From: Lineus longissimus
Lineage: Eukaryota > Nemertea > Pilidiophora > Heteronemertea > Lineidae
Length of the DNA stretch: 64,000 nt
NCBI RefSeq assembly: GCF_910592395.1
Contig: NC_088309.1
Coordinates: 10,976,501-11,040,500, forward strand
Reading direction: 5' to 3'
A program made the translations under genes and the position numbers. Every line of letters begins with the position of its first letter. Positions within the stretch are counted from its first letter, which is position 1. Shown here piece by piece: positions 50,301 through 61,778 of the stretch. Below the pieces are notes generated by a model that saw nothing but the letters and a program-made list of their open reading frames with translations, was not told the DNA's origin and searched no databases.

Positions 50301-53159
50301 CAAGTTATTTGCTATTGCTGCCTGACATCGCAAGCAGCGGTTTGAAATTGTTCAAATAGTGAGCCATTAACTGTTCAGTGAGTTCAGGGAAAACTGAAGC
50401 TACATGTAGTCGTGCCCGTGTAGAAGTTTGAAATGTCAGTGGATAAGAATGTCCGAGGAACAAAGGATTATGTTATGCGCTTTTGATATCTGAGGTATTC
50501 ATACATGTAGTCATGATCTCTATTGAGCCCTATATACTATAATCCGTCAGAATACAACAGGGTCGGACACGTTATCCTGGGGGACATAATCTAATTCTAC
50601 ACTGGGTTGACAAAATCAGTGCCGGATATGGCTGAGTTCGAAAACAGCATTGACAAACATTGGTTGGTTCAGTTGACCCATCTATACGAGCAATGTTGTC
50701 AACAGACTTTAGGTCCACGAATTTATTTATCATGTCGCCTCTGTCGAGGCAATGAAAACGTAGCCGCCACAGCCAGAGCCTTGTCCCAAGGTTTGGGGCG
50801 GATTTTGAGCTCCAGTTGATGGTCTCGATCTTACTACAGAGACCAACAATTTCAATTAAATTACACCTAAAAATTAACGAGTTGTCCGTACGAAACTTAT
50901 TGAAAATTATCCTTGACTGTGACTTCGTTGAACCAAACGCAGCCCTTACGTACAACTCGATCAAGACCGCTGACTCGAGAACGAGGTGCTGTATCAACTG
51001 CATGCAAATCAAGGCGACGCTACAATCGAGGTGTTTCAGAATACTCTCCATTAGGTTGGTTGAGAGTACAGGCGTTCCTCGTACATTTTCGTTACATGTT
51101 ATAGGTAATCAATAAAAAATGCAGAGAAACTAAAATATTTCCATCAATAGTAATGAACACTTCTTCACAATATAGAGGATTGAAGGCCTAGCGCCATGTT
51201 AGCATGTTATCGTTGCCAGTAGGCTTCGATCAGCCAGATCGATATTCATTTACTTAAGTCTGTATGCGCAGCTGTGAAATTGGTTACTTGTACTGAGCCT
51301 AATAGAGGCATAAACCAGATCAAAAAGGTCATCTTAGTGTAGGTAAATGTTAAAAGACTTATGTAGGCCCTACATGTATTTCTCACGACACTCGACTGAA
51401 CTAGTCAGTGAAGTGGTTATCTGTTGAATCACCCAATTCACCATCCGCGAAGGACAACGGGCTATGCGAGGATGTGTGATGTAGGCCTGTAGGCCTGGTT
51501 TAATTTCTCACTGAAAAGCACAAAAAATAAAAATGCAGCTCATAGATTTATTGTTATTTGTTTTTGGTACCCCATAATCAAATCGACTTTGGCCTGATGG
51601 ATTCTCGAAACCAATTAACACCGCTACGACTCGTCTGTTAAAACTGTAATGACACCAATATTAGATGGAAATTTTGGCCATCGATCTTCGAAATCGGACA
51701 GATGACAAAAGTTATTTAGAACAATGGAAATTTGGTTAATAATGGATGATGTATAGGTCTGCTGCTGACTGTTGAATGTTGAATCATAATGGCTTTCACT
51801 ATTGTGAGTTACCAGCAGTATAGTTCTCAGCAGGGGACGGGGTCATGAATACCTCTGAAAGTGCATCTAAGGCTTTTGGGTGCATGGTGATCGCCTTCTT
51901 TCTCAATCGCCGTACAGAGTTCCGACGTCTCCATCCCTCGTTACTGTTGGAGATTGAAATTGTAAAAAACAAACATTCGACAAACTGAATTGTTTGATGC
52001 TTTGATCATGCCGAATGTCATCCTGAACTTCAGTGCAACACTCGGCACTAATGACCGAACTCAATATAACGGACGCAGAGGGAGGAGTATACGAATGACT
52101 CTACTGGTATCCGAGGATGGCCTGATGTAGGAAGAGTGGAAAAAAAAGCGACGGAGCGCCCCTGTGGCAGAGGCTTCTTCCTGGCATGTCTAAGGCTCGG
52201 TGTGACCGGGCCGCTTTTTTTTACCGTCCCCGGTGCGGTGTGGTAGAAGCTGCTTTTTGTGATCGTTGAACCCGAAAGAGGGAGCTATATACTACTAGGG
52301 TTATATTTACCGGTCTTTTGGTAGTGAAGTCAGAACTATCGAGAAGATAAAGCAGGGCCGTGCCAAGCCAAAAACCAGTCAGTTCATGAGCACTGCATGG
52401 CATGACTGGTGACCCGCATATTGTATGCATTTTTAAAGATGGCAGCGGGAGTTACAGGCAACATCGACTCCCGAGCCAGTCGGACATTCGTCATCCTTAA
52501 GGGAGTCTTCGTTTGAGGGAGGGAGGGACGAGGCGGCCAGCGTAAAGAAAGGTGTGGTCCTGCTCAATAAATGGGTCAACAGTAAAACACCGTTTTTGGA
52601 GCAGGATTTCACATCCTGAGGAAATCAGGGGTTGATGTTCGCTTCTCCGGCCTGATTTCCTAAGGATGAGGATTTCACAAATACTCACTGATTTCAATCC
52701 ATTTCCACAGACACTCTGATCAATATGGAGTTCTTCAGTCCGGTAAAAGTTCAAGATATCCCTGAATGCCGCTGGATTTCGGTCGAAGAAATATTCATTT
52801 CTCTCAGCGTCGTAGGATTCGTCCTCCTCCATTAGACTGGAAAGAAGAGCAAGACGCGTACCCGGAATATTCTCTAAAGTCCTCGAGAAAGTTTCGAATT
52901 TTTCTCCACCTACATTTATCAAGATACGCTTGTCAATTTTATAATGTTGTTCTTCTTCTTCTTCTTTTTCTCCTATAATTGCCTTCTTCATGTCCAAGAA
53001 TGGCTTCTGCTTCATGTCGATCTTCCATGATCTTCCCATAGGTTTCTTCACATTCCCGTTAGTCAAGTTGCTCGTTTCTGTTATGTCATTCTCAATCGTG
53101 TCCTCCCCGCGTTTGTCCGAAATCAGATTTTCCCGATTCATTGCTACGGGTGGCATCAT
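35365..53159 (-). CDS. Voltage-gated K+ channel alpha subunit, Kv3/Shaw type (6 exons)
   Basis: Minus-strand exons 53159-52689, 45230-45009, 38090-37849, 37551-36579, 36189-36038 and 35398-35365 join in phase to about 697 aa. An in-frame TAA precedes the ATG. Residues 75-175 form the T1 tetramerisation domain ([11 protein letters not shown]) with the H-x5-C-x20-CC zinc site (His145, Cys151, Cys172-173) found in Kv2-Kv4 but not Shaker. [14 protein letters not shown] and RLLEDP are typical of Kv3. S1 to S6 follow, with S4 arginines at about 357-375, pore [14 protein letters not shown] (436-442 filter) and S6 [16 protein letters not shown]. The usual Pro-Val-Pro of S6 is Thr-Val-Pro (468-470). 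The tail is basic and charged. The short last exon (10 codons) is the least certain. The mini-globin gene lies in intron 2. Confidence 0.9.
35557..35890 (+). mobile_element. tRNA-derived SINE-like element
   Basis: Bases 35570-35640 look like a tRNA head: TGGTTAGGGCAC resembles an A box region, GGGCTCATAACC an anticodon arm (CAT), and GGTTCGACTC a B box. A non-tRNA body follows to about 35890. It lies just upstream (in window order) of channel exon 5, within the last intron. The 3' border is uncertain. Confidence 0.55.
39976..39993. repeat. Poly-C tract in K+ channel intron 2
   Basis: An uninterrupted run of 18 C. A comparable G-rich run lies at 44843-44861 in the same intron. Length is likely to vary between alleles and to be error-prone in sequencing. 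Confidence 0.8.
41261..42419 (-). CDS. Mini-hemoglobin (nemertean neural/body-wall type), 3 coding exons
   Basis: Exons 42419-42367, 41763-41562 and 41353-41261 encode 115 aa, far below the usual 140-150 of globins but close to the 109-residue Cerebratulus lacteus mini-hemoglobin. Shared segments include [22 protein letters not shown] and RNVG. Key haem-pocket residues by analogy are Tyr in DTFYHKLF (B10), Gln and Lys-Thr in TQRDKTV (E7, E10, E11) and the proximal His in ASRHTARN (F8). The intron after Lys18 is phase 2 and the second, after AEFK, is phase 0, matching the conserved globin positions B12.2 and G7.0. The protein should bind O2 reversibly and store or buffer it in the cytoplasm. 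The gene lies inside intron 2 of the K+ channel gene on the same strand and appears intact. Confidence 0.93.
42867..42969 (-). promoter_or_regulatory. TATA box and non-coding first exon of the mini-hemoglobin gene
   Basis: On the minus strand TATAAATA lies at 42969-42962. A 5' UTR exon would start about 30 bp on (near 42935) and end at 42867 before GTAAGT. The matching acceptor TTTTCAG ends at 42424, four bases before the ATG at 42419. This gives the nested gene its own promoter, separate from that of the channel. Confidence 0.7.
47870..48300. repeat. Palindrome-rich repeat region in K+ channel intron 1
   Basis: Short inverted words recur: GGGCCCAT, TCTATGAT, ATAGATC, CCATGGAT and CATGGATGGGCCCATGGATG. 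The pattern looks like a decayed inverted repeat or nested hairpins. The frames over it (47857-48424) are repeat-driven and have no recognisable domain. Confidence 0.45.
48597..48846. mobile_element. Foldback MITE, CACTCTTA family
   Basis: About 250 bp form one imperfect palindrome. The left side has CACTCTTAAAATTA and TTGCACCGACTGTGAAATTA, and the right side the inverses AATTTCACAGTTGGTGCAA and GAATTTTAAGATA. The centre repeats ACCATCAAAATAG/CCATTTTGATGGT. It lies in intron 1 of the channel and is related at its ends to 23499-23748. Confidence 0.7.
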
Positions 53160-56100
53160 GACGCATTAAGCGCCCTTAACCATGCTAAAATTGCTTCAAT
53201 CTAACAACAACCGTCATAGCCAACATTTTGCCTTCTAAGAGAGTCCTCACCGGAACACTCAACTCAACTCGACTGGCGGCCGTGCTGAAATATTTCATAC
53301 CCAGCCAATAAATTCATCATAAATGGGATATATTGAAGACACAAACATGCAGTTGCCGAATCCCAAAGATCCAATGGCTCTATAATCCAGTTGCAGTGGC
53401 CGTGTTTCCCTTGTAGACCTGTTGCCTTGGAGAGTAGCAGAAAACTTTTTAACGCCACCGTGTTATAGCCAGGTTGTTTGCTGCGTATGGCCATGTGACG
53501 TTTTATTTTACGAACTTGCCTCTCTTACATATTAATGGTTGCCAGGCGACATGCGCTGTGTACATATATTTGAAATAAGAAAGTGTTTTTTTATTTGTTC
53601 CCCACATTCTATATTCGCTGCAATTTATAGATTTGTTCTCTGGGCGCCTGGGAAACTGCTTCGGGGTAGTTTACGCAAAACTAGTGTTAACTAGTGATGA
53701 AAACCATATATTTCCTTCATAGAAAAGCAATGAAATTTATCCTGGGCACACAACAGGACGGTTTGTTCAATACTCAGTGAGGCCACACACTACGTCAGAG
53801 GCGGTTAATAGACATTACGTGTGAAAATATTAACTGAGATTTTTCATGGTGCTTACAAGAAGCACCAAGAATTGATAAAGACGTGGAAGCAATACTGCAA
53901 CATGTTATCTATATGTAGCACTAGGTAACAAATTAATTCGGACAATAGAGGGCTTTCACAAGATAAATCGGCTCCGATCCGATGGCTATCGCTCCTAAAC
54001 CCTGGTCGTGCTTAAATTTTGTCGCAACATACGTTACATGCCTCAAATCAGATCGGTCACAGAACCGGCTCACTCAGGCCTATGACTGGAAGCTGTGGAG
54101 GTTCATTTTCATCTCCCAAAGAAAAAATGAACTTTAGAAGAATATTTGCCCGGTGGGAAATAAGCTTTCACTCCTCCTTGCTTTACTGCTCATGCGAAAG
54201 AGATGAACGGCCTCGGAATAAATGTCAGAGTGGCAATGAAGATATTGGATGAATGAACCTATCCGTTTAACTAATCAATGTTAGGGACATGCATTCCAAG
54301 GGGACTTGCATTTCTGTTGCACCAGTTAATAATTCTGATAAAAGCAGAAACCAAAAAATGCAACTCGTTCCACTTCCTCCTCACACTTGTAATGTCGATG
54401 TTGTGGTTCTTCATTTCTCGGAACAGATGAATTGATATCAAAATCGGAGACGGGTGCAGTCACATTAAATGCCGATTCAAACACATGTTTATAAGAGTTG
54501 ATGACTATTCCTGACCAGTGCAAGTCCCAACTGTCAAGGTGACATAATATCACATCATTATCATGACACTTCGGGATCCTCAAATACAGAATAGAGAACA
54601 ACTCTATTGGAGATAGAATAGCACCATCAGAACAAAATTTCCAAAACAAAAATATATATATTCTCTTCAAGGAAAACACTCAAATAAGCAAAACTAACAT
54701 GATTCTTATGTCACATAGCACATTTCCTCTGGAAAGCTTTCTTGAACACATGAGGCTTACTATCTAAGCTTATTTACCACTATAAAAGCCGGACTCGGCA
54801 AAGACTTATTTTAGTATCCATCTTGTTACTGGGTCCATCCCATCGGTATTTGGGTTACTTAACATTTTCACTTGAAAACTTTCAGACATTTGGACTTTTC
54901 CACTTTTTTTTCATTTGAGGATTGGGTTGGACAAACGGTACAGGACCAAATTTCGTATCCAAAGTAAAACAAATCAATTCACTTCACACAGGTGCCTGTT
55001 TTGCTTGAATGAGTCATCAGTTATAAAGTTATACAAACAAATGATGAGTTACGGAGTTAATCTAAAAAACCACTCACTGCCAAACCTAAATATTTTACAA
55101 ACACAAGTTGGCCAAGTAAAAAATGTTCAAAAAGACATTATTTGCTACTTTAAACAGGACTTAATCAACTAATTAATTAACAAAGAAATGTTTTGTATTG
55201 CCACTATGATTTATGGTATGTAGCGGAGAAGTTTAAAAGGTTAATGAAAAAAGGCGCATGTTTCATTCATGTACACATTGCTTACTTTTTTGTTCCTACT
55301 AGTAGGTCGTTTTGGAAGTGATACATCAGATTGTAGAGAATAGAGACACAGCTTGTTTATCCCCCCAAAAATATTCTGTGGGCTTGATTTTACCCATTAA
55401 GCATCGAGACTGATAGCTGAAACGACCTTTGTGCAAAAAAACATAGTGGGTGAAATTCTGCTTTGGTTGCTCAATAAAGATTGGTGATGCCCATGATGGG
55501 CACAAAGAGTTAAACTGTGCAAATGATTTAATCAATGATGCGGCAGTTGGTGATAATGTGAGATTGTGTTTTGTGATAAAGAACATATGAATATGATAGA
55601 GCCTAAACAAACTACGTGACGTTTTCGCTGTTTTCTCAAAACACAGAAAATGCACACAGGTCGTTTCGGCTCCGAACCTTTCAATTTGAAATATTAGAAA
55701 TAACTACAACAGTATTGCAGTAACAAGACGTGACAGAGTCAGTATTGCAGTAACAACACATGACAGAGCAAGTATTGCAGTAACAACACACGACAGAGCC
55801 AATCAGCCATGGCAGTTGGCTCGTAGTGGCATACATGTAGTGTTTTGCCAGCAGTCTACACAACAACACTGAAATTTATATTCAATGCATATTTACAATT
55901 ACAATACACGATTACAAAATCTCAAATTCAATTTCTAATTTCTGTACAAACAAGCCTGGCCTAAAAAAATTAGGCCATCACTATGATCTAATGATGTTCT
56001 GATGGTCATTACTTCAGAAATAATAAATGTAATTGACTAGTGATGATTTAATTAAGTGATATTAACATCACACAATGTTTACTGACAAGACACAAAGAGG

Positions 56101-57299
56101 AAACAGAGTATTAATGTACTCTGTATCATCCAGCAAGAAACAATATACATTACACTCGCACAGAAAAACAGTTATTGCAACATAGATTGAGGATGTGAAA
56201 GTCTTGAAAGATGACAAGTCAAGATGTATCAATCACACTATAGAAGCCTGAACAAGATTAGAAATGAGGCATCATGCACGCAATCTTTTTCAAGAGCATA
56301 TTCCACCACATCTAGCCTCTGCAATGAAAAATGCAAATTCTGTGGATCTGCTATCAAAAATGCATTTGCGTTTGCAACTTCTGCAATAAGGCGCACAAAT
56401 GAAAACTATGGGGGTAAGATACTGTACTACTAAGGTGTTAAATGCATCTATTTCCAGAAGTAAATGTAGGTGAAATCTGAAAGGGATGCTTTTAAAAACA
56501 AATAGAACTGCGAAGGTAATGGGATTTACGGTATCAACAATGTAATTGCCACTGACTAAAGTTTTTACCTGGTAAAGGTTGTAAATATGTACACGCACAT
56601 TTGCACATGTAAATTATGCTATATACGTACCTGTAAATCATACATGTACAAGTAGTTGTAAGTAAAGTAACAGATAAACCCAGAAAAATGCCAATGATAA
56701 AGAATCATCACCAAGCTACTACCGTAGTAAACCACACAGCCTTGCTTTCATTATGAAGGGCAAGGTCACAGACTAGGGGCCCTCTAGACGAAAAGATATT
56801 GACATCACTCACAGATGGCAAGTGTACAATACATTGCCATAGTGCAGAATGAGGCTGTCCACTCCGGATATTTTGTCCAGTGGGTATGTCGACAACAATT
56901 TGTCTACATCACTGTTACTGGTTTATGCCGAAACAATCATATTAAGTGATATCATATCAAGTGGGATGGTTCTATTCTGCAATATGACTTATCATGCTGG
57001 TAAACCATGAAAAGGCCACTCTCTCACATGATTTTAGTACATGAATTTCCCACAGGAAGCAACTGCATAAAGGGCTATACATGTTTCTGACTATCAATAT
57101 CATAATGTCCTGCTTGACTATCATTATTTCCCCTTCTCCCCAGAATGACAGTTAAACATGCACAGCCCAAAAATAACGAGTTCAAGAACATATCTTTCAA
57201 CATAAAATGCATAGGTTAGTCTCCTGGAGACATTGTAAAAGAAAGACAAGCCTACAAGACATTTTCAATATGTAATGTTTGGTAAATACCTGTGCTACT
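53160..57299. other. Region between the K+ channel and ankyrin genes
   Basis: The right part is the likely 3' UTR and downstream DNA of the ankyrin-SOCS gene, and the left part the channel promoter region. The longest frames (for example 54326-54679 minus, 117 codons) have no recognisable motif and poor coding character. I support no gene here. Confidence 0.5.
55709..55799. repeat. Three tandem 30-bp repeats
   Basis: The unit AGTATTGCAGTAACAACACA plus TGACAGAGC occurs three times with few changes. The Cys/Tyr-rich frame over it on the minus strand is a by-product of the repeat. Confidence 0.75.
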
Positions 57300-59255
57300 T
57301 TAACCACACAATTCAAGCAGGGCGTATTTCTCAAAGTCTCTAAAGCCCAAGTACATTATGATTGAATCTGGCAACGGCAGGGTTTGCAGAAGAGGAAAAG
57401 GTATCGCCCTCTTAATCCTATCACTATCAGTCAGCCGCACAGAAGGCCGCTTCTTTTGTCGCATGATAGACTTTATCCGTGAAAAGAAACTCTTTCTAGG
57501 CCTAGACAAGCGCATGCCACTGCTGCCTGGAGCAGTGATTGGTGTGTTTACAGAATTTCTCCAAATCGTTGACCGAATGACAGTGCGACAGATATCTTTC
57601 AATGGTATGGGCTGTTCAACTAGACTTGCCGACTCGTCACCGGGTAGGACTAGTGGCAACGTAGAGTCATTACAGGATGCAATGATGTTTAGAAGTTCAT
57701 AGTCTTTTTGTTGCCAAGCATAGGAGTAGAGCATTTTGCCGACATAGTGGTCAACTCCACAGGTCATCATGACCAGGTACTGGCAGATGGTTTTGAACAT
57801 TTTATATTTCTCCAGCAAGATATCAGTATCCTTCAATCCATCTAAACGACACCCAGCATCGATGAGAGCATCAACGATTGGAAACACGACATGAGGACGC
57901 TTTTTCAGAATACTGGCACACTGCAATATGGCAATCAAAGGGCTGTTAAATCTAGTCTGATCACCTGTCATTTCATCTGGGATTGCACCATTTTTCAGCA
58001 ATGTCAAGACGATATCTGTCAGACCAAGACCACAAGCATAGTGAAGGCAACTTGTACCTAAATCGCCAATGGGAATATTAGGATTTGCACCTTTTTCAAG
58101 CAGGCGACTGACAAGAGAAACATGTCGATTCTTGATAGCTAGATGCAATGGTGTACACTGACTACCAGACTCCCTTGCATCAACCAACCCACCGTTTTCT
58201 ATCAGAGCTGTGGCTACCTCAACATCCCCAGTGAAACAGACCCGATGGAGAGGTAACTGCCCAGCATTGTCATTCGTATTAGGATTGGCACCGTATGCGC
58301 AGAGGATATGGACAATTTCTGGGTGAAGGGCATCATGAATTGTTGTCCTTCCAAACCAATCTTTGGTGTGAATGCTTGCACCTGCTTCAAGAAGCAATTT
58401 GACGGTCTCTGCATGCGTTTTCTGGCAGGCACGATGAAGTGGGGTGTCCTTGTAGTTGTCTTTACAGTCAACATGAGCACCATGTTTCAACAGAGGCTTG
58501 ATGACTTCATTGTAGCCCCTGTCAGCCGCATGGTGGAGGGCAGTCCACCCACCCTTATCCCGCATCTCAACGCTAGCACCCAACTTTAAAAGCTGTCTGA
58601 CCGCATGAACATGTCCATGCATGCATGCCACATGCAATGGAGTCTTTCCAGATAAATCTTTACAGTTAATAGACTCTTTATCACACATTGCACACTCAAT
58701 GATTTTATCAGCCTGTCCAAGATAGCTGTACAAATGCATATCACTCATTAAGTCTTTCTTGCAAACAGCACCGTTGGCCACAAGCAGCTTGACCACCTCC
58801 AAGTGTTCCTCTGAATAAGCATTGTACAGCGGCGTTATGCTCCCCACGTTCACATCAGCATTATGATCTAACAACGACTTGACAACGTAGACATGACCAG
58901 CAGAGCAGGCAGCATGGAGCGGACTATTACTTGATTGGGGGTAGTTCACTTTCACGCCATAGCGCATCAGTACATCCACCACCTCATGGTGCCCATTTGA
59001 GCAGGCCAAGTGCAAGGCAGTGATACCGTACCGATCTACAGAATTGATACATCGTGCCCTGTTTTGAGTTATAAAGTACTCAAGAAGAATGCCGACTAGA
59101 TCAGAAAAGCCTTTCTCCGCTGCAATGCGAAGACAGGTCCCCATGTATGCACCAACTGGATGCCTCTCCACCTCTTGCAAGAGCTCCCTCAGACGTTCAG
59201 CATTTCCATCACGGCATGCGTCCCCAACAGCAAGGTCAGTGAGAGAAATGTTCAT
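57300..59255 (-). CDS. Ankyrin repeat and SOCS box protein
   Basis: The coding frame lies in one exon, 651 aa from the Met at 59255. A good acceptor (TTTTCAG, ending near 59316) lies upstream, so the frame's continuation to 59360 is probably intron and the 5' end lies in an unidentified exon. About ten ankyrin repeats cover residues 45-420 (for example GITALHLACSNGHHEVVDVL, TPLHVACMHGHVHAV, WTALHHAADRGYNEV). The C-terminus has a BC box (PLKDICRTVIR) and a Cul5-box-like LPLPDSIIMYLGF, the elements of a SOCS box, which links Elongin B/C and Cullin-5. The protein is therefore probably a substrate adaptor of a ubiquitin ligase, with the ankyrin array binding the target. The SOCS box is split by a basic insert of about 45 residues. 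I cannot assign a specific ASB number. Confidence 0.88.
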   Translation of the reverse strand: MNISLTDLAVGDACRDGNAERLRELLQEVERHPVGAYMGTCLRIAAEKGFSDLVGILLEYFITQNRARCINSVDRYGITALHLACSNGHHEVVDVLMRYGVKVNYPQSSNSPLHAACSAGHVYVVKSLLDHNADVNVGSITPLYNAYSEEHLEVVKLLVANGAVCKKDLMSDMHLYSYLGQADKIIECAMCDKESINCKDLSGKTPLHVACMHGHVHAVRQLLKLGASVEMRDKGGWTALHHAADRGYNEVIKPLLKHGAHVDCKDNYKDTPLHRACQKTHAETVKLLLEAGASIHTKDWFGRTTIHDALHPEIVHILCAYGANPNTNDNAGQLPLHRVCFTGDVEVATALIENGGLVDARESGSQCTPLHLAIKNRHVSLVSRLLEKGANPNIPIGDLGTSCLHYACGLGLTDIVLTLLKNGAIPDEMTGDQTRFNSPLIAILQCASILKKRPHVVFPIVDALIDAGCRLDGLKDTDILLEKYKMFKTICQYLVMMTCGVDHYVGKMLYSYAWQQKDYELLNIIASCNDSTLPLVLPGDESASLVEQPIPLKDICRTVIRSTIWRNSVNTPITAPGSSGMRLSRPRKSFFSRIKSIMRQKKRPSVRLTDSDRIKRAIPFPLLQTLPLPDSIIMYLGFRDFEKYALLELCG

Positions 59256-59588
59256 TGTATTCAGCGGGATAAATGCGATGACACGAACACGGTTTACATT
59301 GCTGGCTCGTAATCTGAAAATGGAGAAGGGAAATAATGACCGTAGGCGTAACCTAATCAAAAGTGATGTATGAAGGAAACACTATAGGGTACGCCGTTCG
59401 TATTTTATCATGGATCAGGAAAATAGATATGCAGTTATACACAATATCACATGCAACTTGGTATATATTGTGTTTAAATATTTATCTTCACACTCACAAC
59501 GCCGGCAAATGATGTGACAATGACATATTGAAATGTACAGCCAGGTTTGAGGTTGGTTGGCTTGGCGAATTGTGCAAGGACCAGATTT

Positions 59589-59786
59589 TCACCTCATGAA
59601 CAGGCTCGATAAGGCAGGGGTCATACACCTTATTTCGAAGAACAGAGTCAGTGGCCGCGTACCACTACTAGTAGTAGGACATTTTAACGAGGGACACAGA
59701 TTTCTGTTACACCACCACAATCCATGAGCATGAGCTGTGACAAGGAACGCCAAAATCAAAGAGACTTTTGTCGAGAGTTTGAGCAT
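59589..59786 (-). CDS. Candidate small secreted Cys-containing peptide (uncertain)
   Basis: A 65-codon frame begins MLKLSTKVSLILAFLVTAHAHG, a good signal peptide with likely cleavage after AHA. The rest has four Cys (WWCNRNLCPSLKC and one near the end). I recognise no family. A possible donor (AAG then GTGTATG) near 59610 means the gene could be spliced and the C-terminus different. No TATA or acceptor convinces me, so this may be a chance frame. Confidence 0.25.
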   Translation of the reverse strand: MLKLSTKVSLILAFLVTAHAHGLWWCNRNLCPSLKCPTTSSGTRPLTLFFEIRCMTPALSSLFMR

Positions 59787-59795
59787 GTTTCTCAC

Positions 59796-60377
59796 CTATC
59801 CAAGCCATTTATCCGCCTGGCTAAAGGACCGTTAACACTTGCACCAATCATTCATTTATCCTAACGGATTAAAAATGAGATTATCGGCCTCCAATCGGCC
59901 CATTTTTTACCATCACAAATCGTTATTATTTCACAATTTCCGTAAACATTGTTGTGATCGTCGTTCAATTATATCGGACTAGTTCCATTAGAACCGGTGA
60001 GTTAGTTGGTGATATTATCTTTATTTAGTTTACAAGACTAACAAAACTGAGTCTGATTTTGGATGTCCTATGTGATGGGAAAAGAACGAAACGATAATCC
60101 GTAACTGAGGTCTTCGATTGGCGACTACAAAAGAAATTGGACGGGGCAGCGACAGAAGACGGGTCCGTCGTGTTCCGGCTGAAGTGGAAACTGTTAGAGT
60201 TGTTATTGTCGGATCGCACAATGTCATACATAACTCGGTCATGTCGATGCGATAAAATGGCCTTTAATTTTCAAAGAGGTTGGTAGTATCTGTATGAGAG
60301 TGAAGAGTTTTGTCCACATAGGACTCTGGGTAGTGTCCAGATGCCAGCACCCATCGCCATTCGCAACTTATTCCACA
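59796..60377. other. Intergenic, nothing recognised
   Basis: No supported gene. The right end (60372-60391) is a perfect 20-bp palindrome centred on CATGGCCATG just before the repeat compound. Confidence 0.5.
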
Positions 60378-60692
60378 TGGCCATGTGGAATCTAGGTAAT
60401 TGAGGTACAGGAAAAAAGCTACAGGAAAAAAAGGTAGGCTACGGAAATAAAGGTACAGGAAAGAAAGAGGTACAGGAAATAAAAGTACCGGAAATAAAGA
60501 TACTGGAAAAATAGGTACACAAAATGGCATAAATAGGTAAAAAAGTACACAATATTTTTTTTAGATATCATTTGAATTCTCTCTTTTTCTATTCATAACT
60601 TTAACTTTATTTGTTGCGTAGGCATTGCATAGGCCTTCGAAATAATCAAATTTCCAGCATAACGTTATGGTTTTCAATAGTGAAAACACCGC

Positions 60693-61778
60693 TAATATGT
60701 AAAGTCAAGAACTTAGTGAGCCCCCCTTTAGGTCGGGGGAGCTCCCCCGAACCCCCCTACGAGCATATGTTAAGTGCAAGCTCTAACAACTACAGCTGTT
60801 ACAATGGGGGGACACCCCCCAAACCCCCCTCCGTCGACATAGGTTTTTACCAGTGCGTTGGGGGGAAGCTCCCCCCAAACCCCCCCCCCCCCCGGTGAAC
60901 AGTCAACTAGCCCTTCTGTGTCATACTGCTGGAGGGGGGGGGGGTGCGATGGGACCATCCATATAGTTCCTTCCGACACATTTTTGTTTTGGTAATGTAA
61001 TACATTGTGATTGACCTTATTCACGGGAATCGGGCGTTTCCAGTGATACGACACAAATGGGTTGTCCTCCTGCATTCACTTTGGAAACGCATTTTAAAAT
61101 AGATGTTACGTCCTGTTAATGGGGCACGTCATCATCGCGTACATTTGGGAAAAACTCCCTAACGAGACCGGAGCAGACGGCTGAAAGTAGTTTAATTATT
61201 GGCCGCTAGGGTACAGAATGTATCATACGTCGCTCACCCGAATTTTTCACTCAACTATAGCTAAATAGAGCTAGTTCTAGTTTGTGATTCAATTTGATAC
61301 TTCAGATTTGGGCAGTAGACCAATATAACTTAGTCGTCAGTGTGGTTTTAAGCTGGAAAAACGTATTTGTTTTTCTTAAAGTGCCTTTTTTGGACGGGTG
61401 TGTGCGATTGTTTTGTTTTTATGTCACGTGACCTCCATCATGTCGACACAAAATTGAAATAAACCACCCTTTTCTGTCATTATTTAGGACGGATATTTCT
61501 CTGATAAAAATATTAATATAATTGGCCAATTTCTTAGGCATATGATGTAGCGAATTCCCATGAAGATTTAAATTAATTTAAATTAATTTCAACCAATGGG
61601 ATAGCAACCACCACCGGAAGATCGCGGAGAAATCGGTAAACTCAACGGAGTTAATTCAGAAAAATACCAAAAAAAATTGTTTGTAGGGTATACAATCTCT
61701 CTTTATTTCTCATCATTCATTTACATTATCTACTCCCGCACACACGTGTATCTTAAGAGCCCCTCCTAAAGGGGGGCT
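60693..61778. repeat. Tandem 1.08-kb unit A with G/C hairpin modules
   Basis: The unit opens with TAATATGTAAAGTCAAG and GAGCCCCCCTTTAGG and closes with CCTAAAGGGGGGCTT, an imperfect terminal inverted pair. The first 200 bases contain three related modules (near 60735, 60806 and 60858) of the form GGGGG-few bases-CCCCC-AA-CCCCCC, which can form G/C hairpins. The rest is AT-rich and non-coding by eye. Confidence 0.85.

Noticed and set aside
50572-51051. 159-codon minus-strand frame in K+ channel intron 1
   Set aside because: No domain, no splice logic and ordinary intron composition; overlapping frames of similar length exist on the other strand.
54326-54679. 117-codon minus-strand frame between channel and ankyrin genes
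   Set aside because: No recognisable motif and no signals for start or splicing; length is unremarkable for AT-rich spacer.
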